Source: Desulfonatronovibrio magnus
Lineage (GTDB): Bacteria; Desulfobacterota; Desulfovibrionia; Desulfovibrionales; Desulfonatronovibrionaceae
DNA length: 37,102 nt
NCBI RefSeq assembly: GCF_000934755.1
Contig: NZ_JYNP01000055.1
Span: 1 to 37,102 of the forward strand
Direction: 5' to 3'
Part shown: positions 25,434 to 34,503 of the stretch, piece by piece
How the letters are laid out: each line of letters begins with the position of its first letter
Position numbering within the stretch: the first letter of the stretch is position 1
The notes under the pieces: generated by a model
The model's database searches: none
What the model was told of the DNA's origin: nothing
What the model saw: the letters and a program-made list of their open reading frames with translations, nothing else
Translations under genes and position numbers: made by a program

Positions 25434-25700
25434 AAGTAGTCAGGGGCGGTCGCTCAGAAGCTCCCCACCCGTGCGGACCGGAACCGAACCTGTGAGAAAC
25501 TTGAAATAGCCTCAACGTGTTCGAGATTGCCGCGCTCGAAGACTCGCTCGCAATGACACCTGAGGTGTCAGGGATGTGGTTGCTGAAAACCTGTCACCAG
25601 CGAGGGAGCATAAACGACCGAAGCAATCTGTATGGTAAAACCATAATGCTTTGAATTTATTACCAATTTGGTTTTAGTTAATTTGAAGGTTTGCCCATAT
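25434..25700. repeat. intergenic repeat mosaic, array 3 (P-B)
   Basis: A decayed spacer P (about 25455-25500), module B (about 25501-25672) and a short P remnant. It separates the sensor kinase from the REC-STAS gene. Just before it, GGAATAGTTTAGC (about 25416) resembles the end of the foldback elements. Confidence 0.75.
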
Positions 25701-25759
25701 CAGCCGTCCCATGAGCAAGATCCTGCCAGCCCGGTCCCTGTAAATAAATGATCTGCTGA

Positions 25760-27757
25760 TCATCTTCTGGCCGCTGGAAATGATACAGTAAAGGTAGTGC
25801 CTGCACCTTCAATGCTTTTTATTGCTATTTCCCCTTCGTAGTCTTTGATGATGCCGTAGGAGATGGACAATCCCAGTCCCATCCCCATTCCTGTCTGTTT
25901 AGTAGTGTAAAAAGGATCAAATATTTTTTGCTGAACTGATTCAGGCATACCTGTTCCGTTATCTGCCACACTCAAGGTCACCTGTCCATTTTGCAAACTT
26001 GTGGATATGGCAATCGTTCCCAGCTCAGGATGGATCTCTTCGGCCATTCTTTGAATAATGGCATCACGAGCGTTGGTGATCAAGTTGAAAATCACCTGCT
26101 CCAGCCTGTTTTTATGGGCCATGATGGGCGGTATATTTTCCTGCAGATCGAGCTTTATCTCTATGTTCTGCAATTTGAGCTGCTGCCCCATGATAGAAAG
26201 AACATTGTGCACCGGCTTACTGATATCTGTTTTTTCTTTGGTAAAATCGGACTTTCTGCCAAACTCTCTAAGATTATTGATTATTTCCGTAGCCCTGTCT
26301 ACCTGTATACTGATTTCATGACTGATTTGGGCCATCTGCTCGTTGGATATATCCTCTTTGTTCTCATGCATCATGCTCAGAAAGTCACTGCCCATTTTAA
26401 TGGCGTTGAGGGGCTGGTTCAATTCATGAGCAATGCCCGCTGATAACTGCCCCAGGCTGGTCATTTTGCTGGCCTGGATGAGCTGAGCATCCTTGTCAAT
26501 CATTTCAGAAATATCAGTGGTGGCAACGATAACCGCATCCTTATTCCTGTAGCGGCTTCTGCAGGCCTCAACATTAGTGTAAAATGGGACTTGTCCTTTT
26601 TTGTAATGAATGGCCTTGGTGTAGACAAAACTTTCGTCTTCCGGATTGGCTTCGAAATAGGCAATAAATTTGTCTCTGAATTCAGGGGCAAGCTTAATGA
26701 ACGGCATATTGACCAGTTCATCACGGTCATAGCCATAAGTATTCTGAGCGCTGGGATTAGCATCAATGATAATGAGGGTTCCGCAACTCAGAACAAATAT
26801 GGGAGCTGGACCGCTCTTAAATAGTGAGCGATACTTGCTTTCGGATTCCCGGACCCTGTTGCGGTAGAGCTTAATGCTGCGCACCATGTGCTTGAAGGAA
26901 TCACCCAGTTGCTGCACCTCATCGCCCACTTTCTTTTTTTTGACCATGCAGTCTATGCAGTATGATGCCTTTTGCGGGAAATTATCTATGTCTTGTGCTA
27001 CATCCATTACCTTGTCCACATGCCAGCACGGCAGATCAGTATTGTAATAGGCTGGACAATGCTCTTCACGGTTATCCGAACTGTCCTTGAAAAGAGCAAG
27101 AGATTTCATATCTAAGTTGCCACGGCTGATTTCATCAGCCACTTTAGTGAGCTGAGATATGGATTTAGTTATGTATTTGGACAACCAGTGACTTATAAGA
27201 AATATAAGCACCACTGTTCCGAATATAAAACCAAGAAATGTAATTCGCAGTTTATGAATAATCTGATGAATATGCTTTTCTTTGAGCCCTACGCGAACAG
27301 TTCCTATCTGATAAATACCTTCCCATATGGGTACTGCAATATCATAGGCGATTGAATCCTCCACCTGAAGCTTCCTGACACTGTAACTTCTGTCAGCAGG
27401 AATTGGATTGGCGTGTATTAGTTCTCTCGGAAAAGGGCGTATAAATGTGTGAGACAAGAGTTTTTGTTCTTCATCAATAATAAAGATATAATCTACCAGG
27501 ATCTGTCTTTCACCCAGTTGAGCTGCATCAAACACCAGACTTACAAGATTGGGATGATCTCTCGTCAAAACATATCCCTTGCCCTGCTCTGCAATACTCT
27601 GGGCAATGGCAATGCCGCGCAGGGTAAGTTCATTCACCAGACTGGACACAAGTATCCACCGGGCCATAATGGCAATGGCTACACTAAGCATGAGGACCAT
27701 GGCCAGAGTTGTGAAAAATATCTTATTTTTCAGACTTATGTCTTGAAAACGAAACAT
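25760..27757 (-). CDS. membrane sensor histidine kinase with PAS domain and four-cysteine insert
   Basis: The 665-aa protein (from ATG 27757, AGG 9 nt upstream; a TTG at 27811 would add 18 residues from repeat sequence) has membrane segments at about 13-37 and 172-192 around a periplasmic sensing domain. A HAMP-like region starts near 195 and contains an insert with Cys234, Cys244, Cys267 and Cys270 (CIDC). PAS follows (about 310-420, FVLSCGTLIIIDANPSAQNT), then HisKA with His444 (LSAGIAHELNQPLNAI) and HATPase (FNLITNARDAI, VADNGTGMPE, MGMGLGLSISYGIIKD). It phosphorylates response regulators, probably the REC-STAS proteins nearby. The cysteines could bind Fe-S, heme or zinc (inference). Confidence 0.9.
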   Translation of the reverse strand: MFRFQDISLKNKIFFTTLAMVLMLSVAIAIMARWILVSSLVNELTLRGIAIAQSIAEQGKGYVLTRDHPNLVSLVFDAAQLGERQILVDYIFIIDEEQKLLSHTFIRPFPRELIHANPIPADRSYSVRKLQVEDSIAYDIAVPIWEGIYQIGTVRVGLKEKHIHQIIHKLRITFLGFIFGTVVLIFLISHWLSKYITKSISQLTKVADEISRGNLDMKSLALFKDSSDNREEHCPAYYNTDLPCWHVDKVMDVAQDIDNFPQKASYCIDCMVKKKKVGDEVQQLGDSFKHMVRSIKLYRNRVRESESKYRSLFKSGPAPIFVLSCGTLIIIDANPSAQNTYGYDRDELVNMPFIKLAPEFRDKFIAYFEANPEDESFVYTKAIHYKKGQVPFYTNVEACRSRYRNKDAVIVATTDISEMIDKDAQLIQASKMTSLGQLSAGIAHELNQPLNAIKMGSDFLSMMHENKEDISNEQMAQISHEISIQVDRATEIINNLREFGRKSDFTKEKTDISKPVHNVLSIMGQQLKLQNIEIKLDLQENIPPIMAHKNRLEQVIFNLITNARDAIIQRMAEEIHPELGTIAISTSLQNGQVTLSVADNGTGMPESVQQKIFDPFYTTKQTGMGMGLGLSISYGIIKDYEGEIAIKSIEGAGTTFTVSFPAARR

Positions 27758-27807
27758 CAGTTGCTGCCTGTTAAAATGATTAATCCGATCTGATCCAGCA
27801 TCTTCCC

Positions 27808-27899
27808 TCAATCTTCAGCCTCATTCTTCCCTCTCCCTTCAACCTCCAACCACACTCTTCCCTCTTCCTTCAGCCTTCAGCCTTCTCCCTTCAGCCTTA
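27808..27899. repeat. degenerate heptanucleotide tandem repeat (CCTTCAG)n
   Basis: A pyrimidine-rich run with recognisable CCTTCAG copies at about 27867-27898 and degenerate copies (CCTTCAA, CTCTTCC) before them. It lies between the binding-protein gene and the kinase gene. Confidence 0.75.
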
Positions 27900-27935
27900 A
27901 AACCGGTGCCATTCAAATTGCCAACAAAGTCCGCC

Positions 27936-29162
27936 TTAATTTTCCTTTACATACATTTCTCTGATTTTGGCCCAGTCTGTAAGCAGAGTCAGCTCTCCAT
28001 TTCGGATGACCGTAAAGTAAACCCTGGACAGCCCCTGGTGATTATCCGGACTGAAAGATAAGGTATTGGCGATGCCCAGTGAAAAATCCTGAATTGATTC
28101 AATAGCGTCAATAAAACGTTCTCTATTGAGATTTCTGCCAGCCCGCCTTAAACCCTCCACCAGAACTTTGGCATTGATAAAGCCCTCCAAAGCAACGAGA
28201 TTAGGCTGTTCATCAGGATAATAATATCTGTAACGTTCTGTAAATTCCTGGACTCCTGACAAAAGCGCCTGTGACTCTAAAGAGTCCGGAGGTGGTACAA
28301 CCTGAGTCACAATAACCCCATCACCTTCCTTTCCAAGAATCCTGGCCAGCTCTTCACTGCCCACAAATGATACGTTGTGAAATACAGGATTAAATCCCTG
28401 TCTGCGGGAAATCTGAATAAATTTGGCACAGGCATCATAGGTTCCCACCATGACCACAGCCTGAGCTCCGGAATGAATAATATTTTCCAGCCCCTCTTCA
28501 ATATCCAGAGTGCCTCGGGTGTAACTGCCCCGGGCCACAGGAGCCAGCCCATACTCCTTGAGAGCAAGCTCGGTCCCTTTCAGTCCGTCAAAGCCGTAAG
28601 CATCATACTGATAAAACACAGCAATCTTATCAAACCCCAGCTCTTCAACAAAATACTTTACTGCTTCCCTTGTCTCCTCATAGTATGAAGCACGAACATT
28701 TATAATATATCGGTTAAAAGGAACACGAAAATCATTGGCTCCAGAAAAAATGCCCACAAGAGGAATCCTGGCCTCTGCTATCAAAGGCAGAACTTTGACA
28801 GTCGTGGGTGTGCCGACATAACTGAAAAGGCTGAAAACCTGGTCCTCAATAATAAGTTTCTGGGTATTGGCAAGACATTGTGGTGGATCATATCCGTCAT
28901 CATATGCAATAATTTTTATTTTTCGCCCATGAACTCCACCTTTTTCGTTTATATGATTGATATAAGAGAGTGCTCCCTTCAGAGTCTGGGAACCAAGAAA
29001 ACTGGCATGACCAGTCAAAGCAAGTGAGGAGCCAATATAAATTCTGGTGTCAGTTACCCCATGAGTAATTTGATCATGAGGTTCTTCTCCCTGCTCAGAA
29101 GAACAAGCCAGCAGCGCCATGAACATAATCACGAAGATAGCGTATAAAGGCAGTCTATTCAT
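27936..29162 (-). CDS. periplasmic binding lipoprotein, branched-chain amino acid receptor type (orphan)
   Basis: The protein is 408 aa from the ATG at 29162, which has GGAGG 6 nt upstream; an upstream in-frame ATG at 29285 adds 41 residues that look non-coding. Lipoprotein signal MNRLPLYAIFVIMFMALLAC has its acylated Cys at residue 20. The body matches the Peripla_BP_6 / LivJ-type family: IYIGSSLALTGHASFLGSQTLKGALSYI, GVHGRKIKIIAYDDGYDPPQC, FSYVGTPTTVKVLPLIAEARIPLVG, VGTYDACAKFIQISRRQGF. No permease or ATPase gene lies nearby. The next gene on the strand is a sensor kinase, so a ligand-sensing role is likely (inference). Confidence 0.87.
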   Translation of the reverse strand: MNRLPLYAIFVIMFMALLACSSEQGEEPHDQITHGVTDTRIYIGSSLALTGHASFLGSQTLKGALSYINHINEKGGVHGRKIKIIAYDDGYDPPQCLANTQKLIIEDQVFSLFSYVGTPTTVKVLPLIAEARIPLVGIFSGANDFRVPFNRYIINVRASYYEETREAVKYFVEELGFDKIAVFYQYDAYGFDGLKGTELALKEYGLAPVARGSYTRGTLDIEEGLENIIHSGAQAVVMVGTYDACAKFIQISRRQGFNPVFHNVSFVGSEELARILGKEGDGVIVTQVVPPPDSLESQALLSGVQEFTERYRYYYPDEQPNLVALEGFINAKVLVEGLRRAGRNLNRERFIDAIESIQDFSLGIANTLSFSPDNHQGLSRVYFTVIRNGELTLLTDWAKIREMYVKEN

Positions 29163-29364
29163 ATCTAACCTCCAGTAAGCTGACCTGACAGGAGTTTCAC
29201 AGCCAGGACACCAAACGTTTAAAATTACTGGAAAAGAAAGTTCAAAAAATGTCAAGTGGTTTTCAAGAAGTTCAACAGATAACATAATTTCGCATGGCCG
29301 CTCAAAATCAATCTGTTGCCATTTAAACTGTTTATGGCTAAATCGGATTTATTGCACTTCTTTA

Positions 29365-29945
29365 TTATTAGAGGCCCCTCACCCGGCGGCCCGGGACCGA
29401 ACGTGTTAGTAACTAAAAATCAGTCTTAGCGCGAGATTGCTTCGCTTCGCTCGCAACAAGGATTGCCGCGCTAGAAGACTCGCTCACAATGACACCTGAG
29501 CTGTCAGGGATGTACTTGCTCAAAATCTGTCATTGCGAGGGAGCCTAAGCGACCGAAGCAATCTGTATGGTAAAGCCATAATATTCTGAATTTATTGGAT
29601 ATTAGATTGTAGTTACTTGTAAGTGCTTCACCCGGGCGGCCCGGGTCCGAACCTGTGAATAACTTTAGGATACTGTCACTTTTTTGGAAACTTGGACAGT
29701 CCCCGCGAGGTACTATAAAAAAGACTGATGCTGCATTGGTTCCTGGAAGAAATTTGCTTTGATGAAAAAATCTACACAGCGAGGGACAGTCCCCCTCCGG
29801 GCTGTAAGCCTCCGGGCAGGAAGCTGGGCCAGGCGCAAAGCTCCCATCTTTGACGGAAATTTTCTGGTAATTTGGCATGAATCATAAGCAAAAATCGTGA
29901 AAAACAGAAAGCGATAACTCTCTGAATTTATTTTAAGATCATAGT
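29365..29945. repeat. intergenic repeat mosaic, array 4 (P-B-P-A)
   Basis: Spacer P (about 29365-29414), module B (29415-29611, with a short extra duplication of GCTTCGCTTCGCTCGCAA near 29440), P (29612-29663) and module A (29664-29945). Module A carries the 31-bp block at 29794-29824. It lies between divergent genes (29162/29285 and 30063). Open frames here are repeat artefacts. Confidence 0.85.
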
Positions 29946-29997
29946 TGGTTAGAACACATTAATCCCGGCCACTTAAAACAACACTCATTGCATCTAT

Positions 29998-30039
29998 TAA
30001 CAAATAACTAATAACAAATAACAATTAACAAATAACTGA
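29998..30039. repeat. three tandem 14-bp repeats upstream of the REC-STAS gene
   Basis: TAACAAATAACTAA (29998-30011), TAACAAATAACAAT (30012-30025) and TAACAAATAACTGA (30026-30039) sit 23 bp before the start codon at 30063. They may be a regulator-binding array or simple slippage. Confidence 0.8.
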
Positions 30040-30062
30040 CAACCATTATCTCTCAAGTAAAT

Positions 30063-30794
30063 ATGCTTGCACAAAATACATCTACTGACCAAGACATCAC
30101 AGAACGTACCAGAGTATTAGTGGTGGACGATGAGCCGGCCACCTTGAAAATATTCTGCATGTTTCTTGAAGCTTACGGATATCATCCACTAAGAGCTGAA
30201 AGCGGACCAGAGGCACTTTCAATTTTTGCCGAAGTTCTGCCGCCGATTGTCTTCACTGACATTAAAATGCCGGGAATGGACGGCATAGAAGTGCTCAAGC
30301 GCATCAAGGCCATGGCCCCCACCACCGAGGTGGTAGTTATTACCGGACATGGAGACATGGACCTGGCTATTAAGGCCCTCAATAACGATGCTACTGATTT
30401 CATCAACAAGCCCATAAAAAGGCATGAACTGGAAAATGCACTGGTAAGGGCCGGAAAGAGGATAGACCTCAGTCAGATGAGACAGGAATGCATAAATTTT
30501 ACCATCAAAAAGAAAAAAGCTGCCATCAAAATTGCCGGAAATGTTGACGCTTTTGCTGCCCCCTTTATCTGGGACGCCTACCATCAATGTTTGCAGGCCG
30601 GGGTCAATGCCGTGGACTTTATTTTTAGCGACAGTGCATCTTTCAACGGCGCAGGCATGGAAAATTTAAGAGAAATATTTGAGGATGCTCAAAACAAGGA
30701 AGTTCAGATAATTGTGTCAGGGATTTCTTCAAACTTCAAAAAAGTATTCCACGAACTTGGTCTCTCGAATTTACTCTCCACACCTGCACCATAG
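30063..30794 (+). CDS. response regulator: REC domain plus STAS-like domain (second copy)
   Basis: The 243-aa protein is paralogous to the one at 24678 and has a 12-16 residue N-terminal extension. The receiver domain has phospho-acceptor Asp66 (FTDIKMPGMDG), VVITGHGDMDLAIKAL, and Lys117 (NKP). The C-terminal STAS-like domain (about 148-243) shows AAIKIAGNVDAFAAPF and SFNGAGMENLREIFEDA, with Asn195-Gly196 where phospho-regulated STAS proteins have Asp-Ser. No DNA-binding domain. The ribosome-binding site before the ATG is weak. It is transcribed away from the binding-protein/kinase genes and ends 13 bp before the convergent membrane gene. Confidence 0.85.
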   Translation: MLAQNTSTDQDITERTRVLVVDDEPATLKIFCMFLEAYGYHPLRAESGPEALSIFAEVLPPIVFTDIKMPGMDGIEVLKRIKAMAPTTEVVVITGHGDMDLAIKALNNDATDFINKPIKRHELENALVRAGKRIDLSQMRQECINFTIKKKKAAIKIAGNVDAFAAPFIWDAYHQCLQAGVNAVDFIFSDSASFNGAGMENLREIFEDAQNKEVQIIVSGISSNFKKVFHELGLSNLLSTPAP

Positions 30795-30807
30795 TTTGCC
30801 AGAACAA

Positions 30808-31764
30808 TCAACCCCAGAAATAATATCCCACTCCTACCACAATCAGGCTTCCGGCCCTCAGGCTCTGGTTGTAAACAATGAGTCGCATGGCAAGTGCTGG
30901 ATTGAAAATGCCTGCGTAGTACGGCAACTGATGTCGCACAGCGCGCATGGGAGATGACAGAATATTGCCTGTTATGAGTGCAAGAACAACCTCCTTGATG
31001 CCAAGAGCGCCACTGTCGAGTAGCGACCCGGCAGCAGCAAGTCCGGCCGAAAACTCAGCCGCAAGCTGAAGAACAACAATACTGATGGCCTGGGGTGGCA
31101 AAAAACTTAATATGCCTACATGTTCTGACATAAAGCGCTCTGTCATGGCAAAAAAGCCGGTATGCTGCAGAACATAAAATAATGTGTATATGGGCACTGT
31201 GAAAACCATTATTTTTTTGAATCGTTTGCTGAATCTTGTTTTGACCTTTTGCAGAACTTTTTTCATATTCAATTTTTCATTCGCTGGAAGCTCGCACACA
31301 ACGCATTGATCTTCCTTGGCTGGCAAAATAAATCTTCCAATAAATATGACCACAATGGTTCTGAGCACAGCGGAAGAGATGGTCAGAAAAAGGTATGGAA
31401 GTGCAGCAGCCTTGATGAGCGGGGCAATGATAAAAAAGGTTGTGGGCAGATGCAGAAAGTACGTAGGCAGCGAGTTGAAAAGGTTGGAAAGGACCAGTTC
31501 TTTCCTGGTAAGCCTTTTTTGCTCGTAAGCTTCAGCCAGCATGGTATTGGCTGAAACCCCTGAAAAAAAGGCCATGGAAAAACTTGCTCCTGATATATCT
31601 TTAAGACGACCGGCCCGTACCAGAGGAGTGGCAAACATGGCCATAAAGCGCGTCCAGTTCAGGGCCTCAATAAGATTCCCCACGAACACGCCCATGGATA
31701 TGAACATACATATCTTGAGCAGGGGGAAAAAAAGACCGGTCCAGAGTTCCGGCAATGAAAACAT
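30808..31764 (-). CDS. nucleoside-recognition (gate) domain membrane protein
   Basis: The 318-aa integral membrane protein has about seven or eight hydrophobic segments. Segments such as ISGASFSMAFFSGVSANTML, RKELVLSNLFNSLPTYFLHL and the C-terminal SAGLAAAGSLLDSGALGIKEV match the nucleoside-recognition/Gate domain group also found in spore maturation protein relatives. The transported substrate is unknown. A central cytoplasmic loop has two cysteines (QCVVCEL). It starts 7 bp after the stop of a small gene (31772), so the two are probably co-transcribed. Confidence 0.78.
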   Translation of the reverse strand: MFSLPELWTGLFFPLLKICMFISMGVFVGNLIEALNWTRFMAMFATPLVRAGRLKDISGASFSMAFFSGVSANTMLAEAYEQKRLTRKELVLSNLFNSLPTYFLHLPTTFFIIAPLIKAAALPYLFLTISSAVLRTIVVIFIGRFILPAKEDQCVVCELPANEKLNMKKVLQKVKTRFSKRFKKIMVFTVPIYTLFYVLQHTGFFAMTERFMSEHVGILSFLPPQAISIVVLQLAAEFSAGLAAAGSLLDSGALGIKEVVLALITGNILSSPMRAVRHQLPYYAGIFNPALAMRLIVYNQSLRAGSLIVVGVGYYFWG

Positions 31765-31771
31765 AAGCTGA

Positions 31772-32017
31772 TCAGGCTGTCCCGGTTTCAGTCCAGGCAG
31801 CAGAAGGATTTATTAATATAGCCTCTCCTTTTCGCGACACAACATTGTTCATTTCAAGTTCCTCCAGCGCCTTGTCCAGAAGTTTAGAAGCCGCGTTCCA
31901 CCTGGACTCAATGTTTTCTCTTTCCAATGGTACCTTTGAAAAATCAAGATCAAAAAGAATAAGATACAAAGATACAGCTTCCACAGACAGGCCAAGTTTA
32001 AATATTTTATTATCCAT
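31772..32017 (-). CDS. small conserved-type protein, 81 aa, winged-helix-like
   Basis: I use the ATG at 32017 (GGAGAG upstream) rather than an in-frame ATG at 32059. The protein is helical with a pattern like a small winged helix: LSVEAVSLYLILFDLDFSK, ASKLLDKALEELEMNNVVSR, then KGEAILINPS as a possible wing. No family is firmly recognised. It is the first gene of a two-gene unit with the gate-domain membrane protein. Confidence 0.6.
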   Translation of the reverse strand: MDNKIFKLGLSVEAVSLYLILFDLDFSKVPLERENIESRWNAASKLLDKALEELEMNNVVSRKGEAILINPSAAWTETGTA

Positions 32018-32064
32018 CACATCTCTCCATTTATGTAACTCTACATGGAAAATTATCAACTGGA

Positions 32065-32650
32065 CTTAGAAGATCACCACCCGGGCAGCCCGGGACCGAA
32101 ATTGTGAGTAACTTATACCCCTCGTTCCCAGGCTCCAGCCTGGGGACAAGAAAAACAGCCTTAGCGCGTTTGGGATTGCCGCGCTCGAAGACTCGCTCGC
32201 AATGACACCTGAGATGTCAGGGATGTAGTTGCTCAAAACCTGTCACCCACGAAGGAGCCTAAGCGACCGAAGCAATCTGTAAGGTAAGGCCGTAATACTC
32301 TGAATTTATTACATATACGACTCCAATTACTTGTAAGTTTATCACCCGTGCGGTCCGGGACCGAACCTGTGAGTAACTGCCTGTAAAGTGGAGCCTGCAT
32401 CCTGCAGGCTATTTAATTCCAGGCGGCTGGAAGCCGCCTCCACATTGAAGAACAGTCCCATATCTGAAAATTGGGACAGTCCCCCTCCGGGCTGTAAGCC
32501 TCCGGGCAGGAAGATGTGCTAAGCGCAAAGCTCCCATCTTTGACGGAACTTTTTTGGCAAAAGTGCATCAATCATAAGCAAAAATCGTAAAAATATGAAA
32601 ATTGTAACCGTCTGATTTTATTTTCAAAACGATTATAGTTACTTTAGAAG
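32065..32650. repeat. intergenic repeat mosaic, array 5 (P-B-P-C-A with internal deletion)
   Basis: P (about 32065-32112), a short hairpin block (CCCAGGCTCCAGCCTGGG, about 32124-32141), module B (32150-32325), P (32326-32377), module C (32378-32450), a shortened module A (32451-32640) and a P remnant that reaches the stop of the next gene. Module A has lost about 90 bp between its two GGGACAGTCCC palindromes and keeps the 31-bp block (32484-32514). Confidence 0.85.
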
Positions 32651-32654
32651 TTCA

Positions 32655-33848
32655 TCACGCAGATAATACTGCTTGAGCAATGTATTCCTGCTCTTCCAAA
32701 CGCAGATAGGGATGCATGGGCAGGCTGAAAATCCTTTGCGACATTTCATGGCTTACCGGAAAATCATCCGGAGCATAACCTAAATAATGAAAAGACTTTT
32801 GCATATGCAAAGGCAGAGGATAGTAAATAGCCCAGGGCACTTTTCTGTGCTTTAAATTTTCAAGTATACGTTCTCTATGTGCAGCATCCGAGCAGACCAG
32901 ACTGTACTGGGCCCATGCGCTGGAACAATCGTCACTGATTTCCGGCACTGTGATGCCGGCCCCATTTTTCAGCAGCTGGTTGTAGTTTTCCGCCACCTGT
33001 TGACGCTTCCTGATTTCATCTGGAAAAATCGCCAGTTTTGCCAGAAGTACAGCTGCCTGAAATGTATCCATGCGAGCATTCATACCAAGACGAACATTTT
33101 CATACCTGTCCCGCCCCTGACCATGCACACGCAAAGACTCCAGCAGGGCATATATTTCCTCATCATTCGTAAAACACATGCCGCCGTCTCCATAGCACCC
33201 CAAAGGCTTGGCCGGGAAAAATGAAGTACAGGCAATCTGCCCCAGCGAGCAGGTGGATTTACCCTTGTAAGTGGCACCAAAAGACTGGGCTGCATCCACT
33301 ATAAGTGCCAGGTTTTCCTCCCGTGCAATGGCGTTCAGGGATTTGTAGTCACAGGGTTGCCCAAAAAGATCAACAGAAATTATGGCTTTAGGAGTCATTT
33401 TTTCGGGCACAGAATGGCCAAGATTGCTTACATTCCCAGGGGCAGGCAGGGGAGCGGACTTTTGTTCAGGGTGGTTCAGGGATTTGATGATCTTTTCTAA
33501 GCTTTTGGGGGATATATTAAAAGTCTTGGCATCAATGTCTGCAAAAACCGGAACCGCACCAAGAAAGGCTATAGCCTCGGCAGTGGCGAAAAAAGTAAAA
33601 GGCGTTGTCAGCACTGCATCTCCAGGCTTTATATCCATGGCCAGAAGGGATAGAATCAGGGCATCCGTTCCTGAAGAGCAGGCAAGGGCATGATTTGCCC
33701 CGGTAAGATCGGCCAGTTCAACCTCAAGCTTTTTTATTTCAGGTCCCATTACATAAGCTCCATGTTCCAGTACCTGGTTCAAACCATCGTGTACCTGGTC
33801 TTTGACCAGTTGAAACTGAGCCTTGAGATCAATAAATGGTATATTCAC
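32655..33848 (-). CDS. DegT/DnrJ/EryC1/StrS sugar-nucleotide aminotransferase (WbpE/GnnB-like)
   Basis: The 397-aa PLP enzyme aminates keto-sugars attached to a nucleotide. Motifs are FIDLKAQFQLVKDQV, GAYVMGPEIKKLE, CSSGTDALILSLLA, TPFTFFATAEAI, VDAAQSFGATYKG (PLP-binding Asp) and the Schiff-base Lys214 in SFFPAKPLGCYGDGGM. The C-terminal motifs WAIYYPLPLHMQ and LPMHPYL are typical. Residues about 122-150 form an extra Pro-rich loop. With the Gfo/Idh gene and lpxB upstream, a GnnB-like role (3-amino sugar for lipid A) is plausible; O-antigen WbpE-type function is the alternative. It is separated from those genes by repeat array 6. Confidence 0.88.
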   Translation of the reverse strand: MNIPFIDLKAQFQLVKDQVHDGLNQVLEHGAYVMGPEIKKLEVELADLTGANHALACSSGTDALILSLLAMDIKPGDAVLTTPFTFFATAEAIAFLGAVPVFADIDAKTFNISPKSLEKIIKSLNHPEQKSAPLPAPGNVSNLGHSVPEKMTPKAIISVDLFGQPCDYKSLNAIAREENLALIVDAAQSFGATYKGKSTCSLGQIACTSFFPAKPLGCYGDGGMCFTNDEEIYALLESLRVHGQGRDRYENVRLGMNARMDTFQAAVLLAKLAIFPDEIRKRQQVAENYNQLLKNGAGITVPEISDDCSSAWAQYSLVCSDAAHRERILENLKHRKVPWAIYYPLPLHMQKSFHYLGYAPDDFPVSHEMSQRIFSLPMHPYLRLEEQEYIAQAVLSA

Positions 33849-33879
33849 AACCGCTCCTTTATTGAAGTATTACGCAATT

Positions 33880-34475
33880 TAACTTGTAAGCTCCTCACCC
33901 GGGCGACCGGGACCGAACCTGTGAGTAACTAAAAAATCAGCCTTAACACGTTAGAGATTGCCGCGCTCGCCCCAGTTGAATGGCTGCGCCTACACTGCGT
34001 GTATTCAACGAGGTAAAAAGACTCGCTCGCAATGACAGCTGAGCTGTCAGGGGTGTAATTGCTGAAAACTTGTCACCCACGAGGGAGCCTAAGCGACCGA
34101 AGTAATCTGTATGGTAAAACCATAATACTTTGAATTTATTGCATATTTGGTTTTAGTTACTTGTAAGCTCCTCACCCGGGCGGACCAGGACCGAACCTGT
34201 GAGTAACTTTACGAATCTGTCACTTTTCTGAAAATTGGGACAGTCCCCGCGAGGTACTTTAAAAAAGATTGATGCTGCATTGGTTCCTGGAAGAGATTTT
34301 CTTTGATGACAAAATTTACACAGCGAGGGACAGTCCCTGTGCCAGGCGCAAAGTTTCCATCTTTGACGGAACTTTTCTGGCAAATGTGCATCAATCATAA
34401 GCAAAAATCGTGAAAATGTGAAAAACATAACCGTCTGATTTTATTAGCAAAACGATTCCAATTACTTGTAAGCAT
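33880..34475. repeat. intergenic repeat mosaic, array 6 (P-B-P-A)
   Basis: P (33880-33929), module B (33930-34155), P (34156-34207), module A (34208-34460) and a P remnant. Module B has a 48-bp insertion (about 33970-34017) with inverted ends GTTGAAT/ATTCAAC. Module A lacks the 31-bp block: AGTCCC ends at 34337 and TGTGCC follows. Confidence 0.85.
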
Positions 34476-34503
34476 TCATAGAAAGTATTCTGATGGTTTT
34501 GTG

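Noticed and set aside
29163-29285. N-terminal extension of the binding lipoprotein
   Set aside because: The extension would hide the lipoprotein signal peptide, and the internal ATG at 29162 has a strong GGAGG.
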